Part shown: piece after piece, positions 11,631-21,662 of the stretch
Layout: every line of letters begins with the position of its first letter
How positions within the stretch are numbered: position 1 is the first letter of the stretch
Assembly: GCA_032622095.1 (NCBI GenBank)
Contig: CP136064.1
Location: 109,790,004-109,854,003, forward strand
Direction: 5' to 3'
From: Siphonodentalium dalli
Lineage: Eukaryota > Mollusca > Scaphopoda > Gadilida > Siphonodentaliidae
Length of the DNA stretch: 64,000 nt
Made by a program: the position numbers and the translations under genes
Notes under the pieces: generated by a model
Told to the model about the DNA's origin: nothing
What the model saw: the letters and a program-made list of their open reading frames with translations, nothing else
Databases searched by the model: none

Positions 11631-11894
11631 GGTGCCCCGGTGGTAACACATATGGTATTCTATAAACTGGAATGGACTGTATCTTTTTACTATCAAATTG
11701 AAAAGTTTTTTATTTTAGTTTCTTTAGAAACTTCTTCACAATGATTCGTTTTCTTTATTAGTTTAGTTTCTTTATATCCCCAAATTAGCAGATGACACAA
11801 TGCACAATCTAGGTGCCCAATGGGTGCACATCACAATATTCACCATCTGGGAACTTAAATATGAGTCTATGTTTCCAATAGCAGATAAGGCCAT

Positions 11895-12010
11895 GCAGAA
11901 AGAGATCCACAGAAGATGAATTTGGTGATGCTAGCCCAGCGTGGAGTAGTGTCACTAAATTCACCCAATGGGGACCTCATTCTGCAATTGTCCAGCACAA
12001 TATTCTCAGG
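11895..12010. repeat. Relic of the palindromic repeat seen at 56.3 kb
   Basis: Carries GGTGATGCTAGCCC, TAGTGTCACTAAATTCACCC and ATGGGGACCTCATTCTGCA, the same phrases as the hairpin at 56275-56530. It lies in ACAD10 intron 1. Confidence 0.55.
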
Positions 12011-12153
12011 TCTGGGGTGCAAACACCACTGTTTTTTTTATAGCCACAGAAAATGGGTACTTTCTTACTTATTTGTGGAAATTTGTCTTCACTGAATTCC
12101 CATTTCAATAGGTAGCACATGAAATCTTATGATTTCTGTTGAAACATTCATTG

Positions 12154-12418
12154 GAAGGCCCACTTACTTTTCGAGTCACTGATTATTTTTTTTATAGTGC
12201 CTTGATATATGGTTTTAATAACAATCCATGCCATAAAGTATGATTAAAATACTATAATTCATCACCATTTGGAATGTCTGTGTTTCAGAAGGTGCCCATA
12301 GAGTGATATAAAATAGCTGAAATCATAAAATCATTTCCTCATTATGGCTCCCAAATGCAACAGAATTCAAACTATAGTTTATTTTTAATCGAAGGGGAAT
12401 AACTCTATATCTAAATAC
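12154..12418. mobile_element. Family M3 element, copy 3 (half)
   Basis: Matches the first half of copy 2 from AAGGCCCACTTAC to GGGGAATAACTCTATATCTAAA, then stops at the palindrome centre. The second arm is missing. It ends about 50 bases before the exon 1 donor of the ACAD10-like gene. Confidence 0.75.
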
Positions 12419-12465
12419 AACAACACCTGAAGAATCCCATATGAATTTAATTCAGGAGTTTGTAC

Positions 12466-12643
12466 CTTTGAAAAATTGAAATGGAGAAGGAAGCACAACT
12501 CCACCCATGTCAAAAATGACTGCTTTCTTTTTCATCTTCTTGTCTTTAGCTGCCGATGTTGAGGAAAACTGTAAATCTCCAAACTGTGAGATAGACCCTC
12601 TGTGAAAGACTGGCCTTGTCAACTGTAAGGAGGCCCTAAGCAT
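12466..12643 (-). CDS. ACAD10-like gene, exon 1 (presequence and HAD motif I)
   Basis: Starts at ATG 12641-12643; the donor GTACAAAC begins at 12465. The first 35-40 residues are rich in Arg, Ser and Leu with few acids (MLRASLQLTRPVFHRGS), typical of a mitochondrial targeting sequence. Then KKAVIFDMGGVVLPSP is HAD motif I: the nucleophile Asp is present, but the usual second Asp (DxD) is Gly, as in human ACAD10 (FDFGG), so classic phosphatase chemistry is doubtful. An in-frame second Met (KKMKKK) could start a cytosolic form. The exon ends one base into a Glu codon completed by exon 2. Confidence 0.92.
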
Positions 12644-12831
12644 CTTTTATTCTCTGGAAGTAAAATAATGGAAAAAGATAAACAAAGGAATATAACTCTA
12701 GAATGGAAAATGCAAATGTCATTGTGCCAGCGTTTGAGAGCATAATGAAAATGGATATCAGTTTTTCTGACCGGCTTGATTTATGGCAATCCAATTCTTT
12801 CTAAATATCTTTTCTAGTTATTAAACTTTTT

Positions 12832-13427
12832 AAAGGCCCACTTAATTGTCGAACCCCCAATTCACATTATATAAAATACTAGCAGATTAGCCCGCCACTG
12901 GCGGGATTGGTCCCATGGCTTTGGTCGATCCATTATTATTTTTATTTTTTTCAAGGTAACCCCGTACAGGCACAACCCGACAAAATATTCCCCGTCCCGA
13001 GTCGACCATACATAACGAATTTCACGTTGATGTCACCGCTGACGACCGAGATATCGCCCAAGGTCATTTGTGGGTAACCCGTTTCAAGGTCAAGGTCACC
13101 TCAGGTGAACAAACTGACCCGACGAAAATCTCCCCGTCCCCTTGGAAGCCCTAAGTAGGAAATTTTGTCTCGATATCCCCAGTTTCCGAGACGGTCGATT
13201 GAGCCGTATTTATACTCGTGTATATAAACGCTCTTTAACAACGACACCGCAGATACGAACGCTCTTAATCATTAACCATCACTTCCAACGACGGTGGCAG
13301 GGCGAAGGGTGAAGGAGTGCTGGGACGTTCTCAGAAGCGGTGCATTGGCACTTCTCGTAGCTTGTTACCCTTAGATAGCAAGTTTGGGCTCAATCGGTCG
13401 AGCCGTTTTCGAGTCTATAAAGGATAT

Positions 13428-13458
<31 letters not shown>

Positions 13459-14285
13459 CCGTATACGGAAGTCTCAAAATATATGGTAGACTAGCCAATG
13501 AGCCCGACGTTGTCCAGGCTATTCAAAAACCAAATTTCAAGTCGATAGCTCCACCATTTTCCGAGATCTGGTCTGCGCATGCGCGAAGCTGGCGTCGCAC
13601 GGGCTCGCGACCCGATAAAATTTGTATCCGGGGCAAGATACATTCACATAGCAAATTTCAAGTCGATAGCTCCACCCGTTTCCGAGATCTCGTCTGCGCA
13701 TGCGCTGCACGGGCGTCGCACGGGCTCGCCAATACGACAACGACGACCGCCTGGTCAAACTACACACACACACCAAGTTTCGTCCCGATCGGTCGAGAAT
13801 CGTAGATTTGTATAAATGACAGACAGACAGACAAACATACATAGAGGTCTTCAAAATATATATGAGATATGCCATTATATACCATTTGAAAGAGTAAGCT
13901 CCAAAACATTGTAATAAACAGTGAACATGTTGTTTTTATTGAGAAACTGGCATCTGTTCTGTGGTCATGTTTATGCACAAAGTCAATTATTTTCAATGCA
14001 AGGGAAATAACTCTATATATTTAGATATAGAGTTATTCCCCTTTCATTGAAAATACATCTTTTGTTTGAATTCTGTTGCATTCTGGGAGCCAAAGGGGAG
14101 GGAATTATTGTATTATTTCAGCTATTTTTTATTACTCTATGGGCACCTTACGAGACACAGACATTCCAATGGTGATAAATTATAGTATCTTAATCATATT
14201 TTATGGCATAGATTGACATTAAAACCATATAACAAGGCACTATAACAAAAATAATCGGTGACTCAAAAATTAAGTTGGCCTTTGA
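12832..14285. mobile_element. Family M3 element, copy 4, split by Helitron-like sequence
   Basis: The left end TTAAAGGCCCACTTAATTG (12832) and the body from about 13852 to 14285 form one M3 copy, with the palindrome centre at about 14008-14042. About 960 bases of foreign sequence (12890-13850) separate the pieces. Confidence 0.75.
12890..13850. mobile_element. Helitron-like or SINE-like non-autonomous sequence(s)
   Basis: Two segments, each opening with an AGCCCGNC...-type hairpin (AGCCCGCCACTGGCGGGAT at about 12901; AGCCCGACGTTGTCCAGGCT at about 13501) and holding AAATTTCAAGTCGATAGCTCCACC repeats. An (AT)n run lies at about 13437-13458, and the stretch ends in GACAGACAGACAAACATACAT (about 13818). 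Such sequences with terminal microsatellites are common in molluscs and arthropods and are often classed as non-autonomous Helitrons or Helentrons. No Rep/helicase coding is present. The class is an inference. Confidence 0.5.
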
Positions 14286-14345
14286 GCCTTTATTTGATTA
14301 AACACACAGTTATGAAAGGAGCATTGGTAAAATATTCACCCAATA

Positions 14346-14483
14346 CAATAATGCCCTAAGTGATCGACTCCTTAAACACAGCAGAATTATGGGTAACTTT
14401 TCAAGCCATATTTCCGACTAAATCCTGAAAAGTTACCCATAATTCTGCTGTGTTTAAGGAGATGATTACTTAGGGCATTACTG
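14346..14483. mobile_element. Family M1 MITE, copy 2
   Basis: TA-flanked palindrome from CAATAATGCCCTAAGTGATC to ...TTAGGGCATTACTG. The loop carries AAGCCATATTTCCGACTAAATC, part of the larger loop of the 30-kb copies. Confidence 0.85.
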
Positions 14484-14904
14484 TACATGGTATGATGTGC
14501 CTGAGATTCTATTTGCTTGCAAGGGAAATCATTCTCAGAGTTTGTGGATCTCAGTACTGGGAGTTTGAATGTCAATTGATGATACAAATGCCTGTTATTT
14601 CATTCCAAATGATGTTTATAAAATAATGGGCATTTCTAAATATTCACACTACAAAGAGACAAATTACAGGACAATTATTAATGTATATAAGCCTGGTAAG
14701 GTTGGATCAGGCCTTTAAATTCCCCCAAATTCAAGCCAGAAAAGGGTGGGCCCAAACATATTAGTGAAGATGAAGACATTCATTCTTGAAGTTTCTTCAT
14801 GTAATTGAATGTGAATTTGATACATGACTGTAATAAAATTTTGATTTGAGCAGAAGAAAAATCTTCTCTTTTTTTTGGCTTCTTGAAGTAAGTAGGAATT
14901 GAGT

Positions 14905-16160
14905 CCCCAGAGCAAAGATTGTATCTTTTAATGTAAAATTTCAAAATGTTCTCAGTGGGCCAGTGGTCCATCAATGTTGCCCAAATTAAGGGAATCTAAA
15001 AGCCTGGGGTCAGTAAGATATCGCCCCAATTGCAAATTGAACAACTACGGTTCTGTGGAGGGTCACCCCAAAGACTAATCGCCCCAGGGGTGATTTCAGG
15101 GGAACTTGTCTTGAGGTGGCAGCGGCGACTTTTCTGAGGTGACAGCGGCAACTTGTCTGAAGTGTAAGCCTATATAATTTTTTATTTAATTTATGTAAGA
15201 TAAATTTTCTGAGACAGTGTTTTTAAATCAAAATCTTATGCAAACAAAATCAATGTTCTTTTGCAGCAGTGTTTGTATAACTGCTTGTGTGAATGATTTC
15301 AATCAAATGTCTTAAATTTTTTTCACCCATTATTGTCCTCGACATGAAACAATATAAGAGTGTTCCTATTAGTTTATACATGTAGGCCTAGCTATTCCTG
15401 GCCAATGTGATCAAGTGTTCTCTTCATTGATATGGGATGTCTTAATTACACTAAGTTCCCTTTATATGAACATTCAAATATTTAAACATATTTTACTGTG
15501 AATTATCAAATTATAAATGGATTGGGGTACAAGTTACAGAAACTTACAGGAGACCCCTACATGATCATCTATATGGGAAACGTACATAATCATCTATACT
15601 AGTATGGGAGCCATGTCATATACCGGTAACTTCAGTAAGTGAGCTATCTGTTCTCAGAATTTGAGGCCAACAGTAACCTTCCTACAGGACTGATAACCAG
15701 TACTGTGATTCAGCATGGTGAAAAGAGTGCCTGGTTCAAACTTGAGGATGGGGACCTCAGCTTGGAAGAGTTTGCAGTTCAGTTTTCAAAGCAGTGCTCC
15801 CAACAGGTTAGTCCAGTTCTTTAAATAGAAATTTATATAGAAAGGAGTGCACCATTTCCCGGTAGTTATATTTCTTAGACAAATTTCATATAAGAAACAC
15901 AAATTATGTTTATTCTAATTTGGAGGTCAATCAAACATTGTATCTTTTTCACTTCTTGCAGTATATTTTAGTTAACACTTTTAGCCTTTTTTTTGGTTTC
16001 CTCTTAATATCTCAATGCCCACCCCCCAATGTTTAAACCCCAAGCACCAACATGCTGGTAAATACAGTGTATAAAAAAATAACTAACTCTTTCACAAACC
16101 ATTTTGCCTTTATTTGGAATAATCCAGTTGTAAGATAAAGCAGGTTTCGACATAGTCACA
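14905..16160. repeat. Inverted duplication, right arm
   Basis: Reverse-complement copy of 10541-11630. It starts at CCCCAGAGCAAAGATTG and ends near GACATAGTCACATG. It contains the duplicated exon at 15658-15806 with intact splice signals. The spacer between the arms (about 3.3 kb) contains ACAD10 exon 1. Confidence 0.85.
15658..15806 (+). pseudogene. Duplicated ACAD10 exon 2, opposite strand
   Basis: 149 bases, the same length as the real exon 2. The reading frame is intact and both splice signals are kept (TTCTCAG before, GTTAGT after). Translation differs from exon 2 at only a few residues, for example EFEANSNL against EYEANSSL and LSLEEFAVQF against LSMEEFAVEF. It lies upstream of the ACAD10 start on the other strand, so it cannot join that transcript. 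No other ACAD10 exon was found on the plus strand in the window. It is either a stranded exon copy or part of a second gene copy that has lost its neighbours. Confidence 0.85.
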
Positions 16161-16649
16161 TGGGAAAATTTAACTTGAAATCATACGACTGGGAAGTCAT
16201 GTGATATTGCCACATGAGTGGCTACTACTGATGAATAGAATCAGTAGTAGCCTCGTATGGTCTAAGACCTGCTGCAAATCGTCGGACATGTAAATTAGAT
16301 GGGTGCTGGACGTTTGGTACCTTGGTCGTTCCGTACAAAGACGTTTCGTACACTCTGGTCGATTTCGTACCATTATTTTGGTTGTTTCGTACCAATCTTT
16401 TTGTTCGGTGCCGCTTGTGTACGTCATGATGACCAGACGAAAAGCAAAAAATTATATTACTTACATTTATTATAAAATTATGAATAATTACGGTAAAAAA
16501 TAGTTGAAAATCATAAAATAGATAACAATGATATATATTGTTGACATTTATATATATATGCATGTTTAATCTTTAATGTTTAACTTTATGATAATGATTT
16601 TGTTGACATTTATATATACCGGTATGTAAGTTTAATCTTTCGTTACAGA

Positions 16650-17054
16650 CAACTCAGGAAGCTCTTCGCACTGCCATTAATTCCAACAGAACACATTGAG
16701 CCCGCAATCTCAAAATTGCACGACCATCCTGCAGTCAACCGTCCTGATATTCAGTTACTGTTTACCTATGTAGAACATCAATGGATTGAAACAACGACAT
16801 TTCCAATCTCAACATGGTGTGTGTTTGGAAGATCGATACGTTCAAACAACGACACGGAAGGATGGCATCGTCGAATCCAGTACAAAAACAGGCAAACAAA
16901 CATTCCATTTTATCGTCTGATTCCAATGCTGAGACGAAAAACCGCTGCGACCGATATGACGATAAAGCTGGTCGGCGAAGAGAAGCTGAAGAGATACCAA
17001 AGACTGCAATACAGGCTAAACCAGGCCCAGCTTTTCTGCCTATGGGCCAACTAA
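16650..17054 (+). pseudogene. MULE transposase, C-terminal fragment
   Basis: The frame is open from about 16650 to a stop at 17052-17054. A possible splice acceptor (TTACAG) ends at 16648, so this may be a last exon. The product reads LPLIPTEHIEPAISKL and later RSIRSNNDTEGWHRRI. The block NNDxEGWHxR is the signature near the C terminus of MULE transposases that often carry an N-terminal FLYWCH zinc finger. The DDE core and N terminus are absent, so it is a relic. Identity is supported by the MULE-length TIRs around it. Confidence 0.82.
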
Positions 17055-17092
17055 GAGGGTGGAACCCTGAGAACCAGCAGCCTGCTGAAAGC

Positions 17093-18462
17093 TAGTCCAA
17101 GTCTTCTCGTACTAAAACTAGCTAAGATTTTGGGATGGAGAGATGCTAGTGTTTAGTCCGAGATCGCGCGCATAGCCTTCTTATGACACGAGTTACGCCC
17201 AGGATCTGTGGCTGGAATCTGTGGTGTATTTTACTCGATTTACCTAACAAAGCAATACATGATGCTATATACGTCGGAAAGAGTGACATCTTATGGTCAG
17301 AATGGTGTATAATAATCTAACTTTAATGTTAAATTACACATAGAATATTCCGGTTGATTGCCACAAACATCGTTGTTTTTTCTGTTTGTTTACTTAACTG
17401 AAAGCCGAACTCAGGTTCCGAAGAACTTCGGCATTGTCCGGTGTTTGTTCTGAGTATTCTAGTTTCCGTTTCTATATATAGCGCGGGGTTTTCCGAACAA
17501 AATGGTGAAAACCGATCGCCGCAAAGTCCAGTTTCCAATGTGCTTTGAGAACAATTCCCGCACTAAAAACTTAATGACATAATGGAGGATCAGAAAGGTA
17601 GTTTTGTTGACAATTTTCGCAAGCAACTTGTCAAAATTGGAGCAAATTAGAACTCTTGTGTCTGACTTGCCATGCGTGTGATTTTCATCTATGTGCATTT
17701 TGACTTTTGTGTTCATAAAATAATCGGAGAACCGAATCACAGTTTCGAAATATAGTTCTTCCGTTTTAGTGGGACTTTTCAAACTTAAGGTTAAAAATTT
17801 ATACAAATTTTGTTTGATTTTTTGTGTGCTTAACAAGAGCAGTATATTGCTCTGTTCGCTTAGTATATATCTTAATTTCGCTGAAGTCCACCAAATGTGG
17901 GAAATGTAGCACCATATTATTTATTCTAATGCTCGTTGTGTTTACACTGTTTTAAACTTTGAGAGGGTTGTAATTCCCCGTAATTTATTTAATGTATTAC
18001 ATTTATATCTTCAATGTTTAATTAATCTATTTATTTTTTATTTATTGACACACATAATTACGATTACAATGGAGAATTCATCGTAATTTGCGTTGTCAGT
18101 CGAAAATCTACGGAATATTTTCAACGGAAAATGCCGATAGTTCGCGAGGTCAACTGAGTTCGCATACTTTTAAAAATTTGTAAACATTGCGGTAAATGTC
18201 TCTTTTCGCATTAAATTACCACTTTCAATTCACAACTGATGTGGGGTTCAGATCAAATAGCATGTCTTCTGCGGAAAATATCTTTTATTGTCGCAATTGT
18301 GATACTTTATTTCATATAATTGTGGTTTTATTTGAGCGGGTCATTAACGCTTAACTCGTGTCATAAGAAGGCTATGCGCGCGATCTCGGACTAAACACTA
18401 GCATCTCTCCATCCCAAAATCTTAGTCTATTAGCTAGTTTTAGTACGAGAAGACTTGGACTA
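17093..18462. mobile_element. Non-autonomous TIR element with 9-bp target duplication, nested in the MULE
   Basis: The 1370-base element has near-perfect TIRs of about 110 bases starting TAGTCCAAGTCTTCTCGTAC. The direct repeat GCTGAAAGC flanks it exactly (17084-17092 and 18463-18471). Long TIRs plus a 9-bp duplication are the Mutator signature. No transposase frame is seen. A diverged, shortened relative lies at about 34190-34620. Confidence 0.92.
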
Positions 18463-18742
18463 GCTGAAAGCCTGCGCAAAGTTGTTCGCTCCCATCCAAA
18501 GACAACCACCGATCGAAGTAACAGAAGAATAGATTGATGTGTCATTCATTCATTTTCATTTATTTTTTATTAATAATGTTATTCATGTATGACTTTTATT
18601 TCGTTATCATAATAAAACTTGAATAAAATTACGAACCAACCAAAAAGATTATTATGAAACAACCAAAATATTGGTACGAATCAACCAGAGTGTACGAAAC
18701 GTCTTAAACTCTTTGTACGAAACGACCAAGGTACGAAACGTC

Positions 18743-19225
18743 TAGAACTTGTAGAAGCCAAACTAGACTAGAGCGAAATAAGGTGATCCAATTTGTTTTC
18801 AGCAGACAGGCTTCTATTCTATCGTGCAATAAGTTCTTATCTCGTGAATAGCATTAAAATGAATAGGAATAGTATATTATGCACTAAAATATATTACAAA
18901 TTGTGATGCATTTCCGAAGTAATCTTGTAATCTAAAAAGAACATACTTTTCGGTCTCAAAGTTTACCACGAACGACAACTCTTGGCCGCACAATTTTCTT
19001 TGCAGGTGCGATCTCGTCAGTGACGTATAATAATGGGCTACAGGTACCTACAAGAAAACCATAGTCAGAAATGGTAACGCCACCAATATCATATTATTAG
19101 CCATAAATATAAATTATAATATAATTATACTATAAACTAGCTGGAAATTAGCATACTTCCATATTTCAAGTTTTCCCGTTTCTCGTGTTATACATTACAT
19201 TCTTCAAACTGTCTTCTTTATTACA
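18743..19225. other. No gene or clear repeat recognised
   Basis: AT-rich sequence without a convincing reading frame or repeat match elsewhere in the window. Confidence 0.4.
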
Positions 19226-19800
19226 CAAGCTGATGGGCCCGACTTCGTCCGGGCTATTTCCCATCTGATATCCGGCGAAAGGCGCGATTTGACCTTGAAT
19301 TGACTATTTCGACAGTCAAGGTCAGGCCAGGGTCATGATTTGACCCGTCCAAAACACCACCACCATGGAGAAAAGTACTCCTAGGTATCAAATTTTGTCG
19401 AAATCTGTCCGTTTTACTCCACTTGACCTTTAATTAACAATTTTGAAGGTCAAGGTAAGGTCGGAGTCATGATTTGACCCGTCCAAAACACTCCCCGACA
19501 AAAGTATCCATAGGTATCAAATTTCGTCGAAATCCATCCGCTTTACCCGATTTTACATTTGATTGACCACATTGCAAGTCAAGGTCTCGCCGATGTCACG
19601 ATTTGACCCGTTCAAAACACTCACCGGACAAAAGTATCCGTAGGTATCAAATTTCGCCGAAATTCGTCCGTTTTACCCAAATTGACCTTGCATTGACAGT
19701 TTTAAAGGTCAAGGTCAGGTCGGGGTCACGATTTGACCCGTCCAAAACACTTCCCGGACACAAATACCCATAAGTATCAAATTACGTTGAAATCTATGGA
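19226..19800. repeat. Tandem array, about 120-base units (four copies)
   Basis: Opens with a hairpin, GGCCCGACTTCGTCCGGGCT, like the Helitron-like segments at 12.9-13.8 kb. About four diverged units follow, with TTGACCTTNATTGAC, AAGGTCAAGGT, ATTTGACCCGTCCAAAACAC and GTATCAAATTTCGTCGAAAT. It is non-coding and likely the body of a Helitron-like or SINE-like element. Confidence 0.65.
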
Positions 19801-19899
19801 AAGCCGAAGAGGACATGTTAGTTGCTAATTGCTAGATATACGACGCACGACTTGTCGCGGTTTTTTAAAGGTGTTTCAAACTAGGAGATAGAAGTATTC

Positions 19900-20016
19900 T
19901 GCGTTTCAAATGGTGATGAATTATAGTATTTTAATCAAATTGTATGGCATAAATTGTTATTAAAACCGTATATACTATAACAAAATTCAATGACTCGAAA
20001 ATTAAGTGGGCCTTTA
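19900..20016. mobile_element. Family M3 fragment, copy 5
   Basis: Only the right terminal part remains: AATGGTGATGAATTATAGTATTTTAATC, then ACTCGAAAATTAAGTGGGCCTTTAA (shown in two short phrases). Confidence 0.65.
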
Positions 20017-20259
20017 AACAAAGTCACAATTGCAGTTAGGCTCATCTCATACTCGTCTATTCAGCGATATTCTGCTGCGCAATTTGTTATAGCCTCCAGT
20101 ATTCATTGAGCGTTATAGCCCCACTGTTATAATTCGCCTTTAGCAGGCGTACTCTTGCCTCAGATTATTGAGATATTAGGTCATACGTAATGAGATTAAA
20201 TCGCATGGAAACATAGCAATTGTGTGGGCTGCTTGGCGTGAATATGTAATGAGAAATAA

Positions 20260-21060
20260 GGTCATACGTAATGACATTAAACTCAAGAAAACCCGCGAAA
20301 ACAAAACAAAATCACATTTAATGTTTTAAGTTATTTCCTTCATAAAAAAAATCTTCGTGATAATGAACCCTCTCAATACTTTAGAATATAGAATTAACCT
20401 TAAAATAACAAAAACCTTCGGAATAGAGAACCTTCGGAATAACGAACCTTCGGATTTGTGAACCTTCGGAATAGCGAACATTCAGAGAAATTTCGGAATA
20501 GTGGACCTTCGGAATAGAGACGTGCCCCCCCCCCAATATTAATATTATATGCCCAGAGTTCAAAGGTATGGGTCCATAAAATTATAAATTTGGCCCTTAA
20601 AATATTGAACCCCAACTGTGGAGCCCGCACAGAACAGCACTTAAGTCAACTGTACCTGTGTCATGTCCCAATGCAGGAGGGTCCATATATACCACAACAT
20701 TCATATTATATGCCAAGAATTCAAAGGTATTGGCCCACGTATTGACATTAAATCTCAAGAAAAAGTTATTTCCTCCTGTATCTGTATCGGTATGCGCGCA
20801 GGATCAGTTCGGATGTGAGCGCACACTCCATAAAAAGAATCTTCGTGATAATGAACCCTCTCAATACTTTAGAATATAGAATTAACCTAAAAATAACAAA
20901 AACCTTTGGAATAGAGAACCTTCGGAATAGCGAACCTTCGGAATAGCGAACCTTCGGGATAGTGAACCTTCGAAATAGCAAATATTCAGAATAGAGAACC
21001 TTCGGAATAGTGGACCTTCGGGATAGCGAACCTTCATAATAGAAACATGTCCCCACAATT
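20260..21060. repeat. Two direct copies of a repeat holding CCTTCGGAATAGCGAA arrays
   Basis: About 20250-20640 and 20740-21060 match in order: a stretch TCTTCGTGATAATGAACCCT, then TTTAGAATATAGAATTAACC, then 8-10 tandem units of about 17 bases (CCTTCGGAATAGCGAA), then a C-rich end. The unit is a variable-number tandem repeat. No coding is likely. Confidence 0.75.
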
Positions 21061-21660
21061 ACACCGGTGACGTAAACACATGTGCTAATCTTTGTCGGAC
21101 TATCGTGACTCTATCGGTACGGTTTATACTCAAGTACGAAAAAATACCTAACCATAATACATTCGTCCAGTGGATTATCGATCGTCCACTCGAACATGAA
21201 AAACTGTAAAACAGCTTACACCACCTTGTGGCGTAATGACCAGCGCAATGACGAGAAGCTACCAGACATTAGGCCTACTGTAAAAATAGCCTTGAAATAA
21301 AGGGCGGGACTGGCGATTGTCGGACATCATTGTCCTCTTCAATTTAATGCAGTCGAGCAATTGGCAGATTTTTAATTGGTTAATTTTTTGCCAAAAGTTC
21401 AGATATAATCGACTTATAAGTTTTACCTGGGACTAATATATATATATATATATTGGTCCCAGGTTTTACGACAGGAAACACGACGGCTGGCATCTAGCCT
21501 CTATATGGTAGTTGATTGTTGAGTGGAAACATATAATCTTGATACGTTACAATCAAACGTGTATGTATAATCCTATATGGGGTAGGCCCAACATAGGCTA
21601 ATCCCGAACAACGATTTGGCTTAAGCTGGTGCATACTTCATGACCTATCCGTGAACATAG
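21061..21660. other. No gene recognised
   Basis: Non-coding. It has a short (AT)n run at about 21439-21453 inside a small inverted repeat, TGGGACTAATATATAT...ATATTGGTCCCA. Confidence 0.4.
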
Positions 21661-21662
21661 GT

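Larger units (their letters stand above)
3937..12643 (-). other. ACAD10-like gene, 5' portion (exons 1-5)
   Basis: Gene span. ACAD10 proteins are mitochondrial multidomain enzymes with an N-terminal HAD-like domain, an aminoglycoside-phosphotransferase-like domain and an acyl-CoA dehydrogenase domain, implicated in catabolism of 4-hydroxy acids and unusual acyl-CoAs. Only the presequence, HAD domain and linker are here: 12466-12643, 10821-10969, 9565-9762, 8784-8942 and 3937-4096. Phases 1, 0, 0, 0 and 1 join without a break, giving 844 coding bases. The 4.7-kb last intron carries nested transposons. Soluble epoxide hydrolase (EPHX2) is the nearest alternative and is disfavoured by exon 5. 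Confidence 0.85.
16309..18742 (+). mobile_element. Mutator-like (MULE) element, degenerate
   Basis: Ends are inverted repeats of about 100 bases, beginning GACGTTTSGTACCTTGGTCG and rich in the phrase TTTCGTAC. A transposase fragment lies at 16650-17054. It is interrupted by a second TIR element at 17093-18462. I could not match a target duplication at the outer ends. Confidence 0.85.

Noticed and set aside
3937-12643. Soluble epoxide hydrolase (EPHX2) as identity of the left gene
   Set aside because: The HAD part alone could fit, but exon 5 matches the ACAD10 linker and not the start of an alpha/beta-hydrolase domain.
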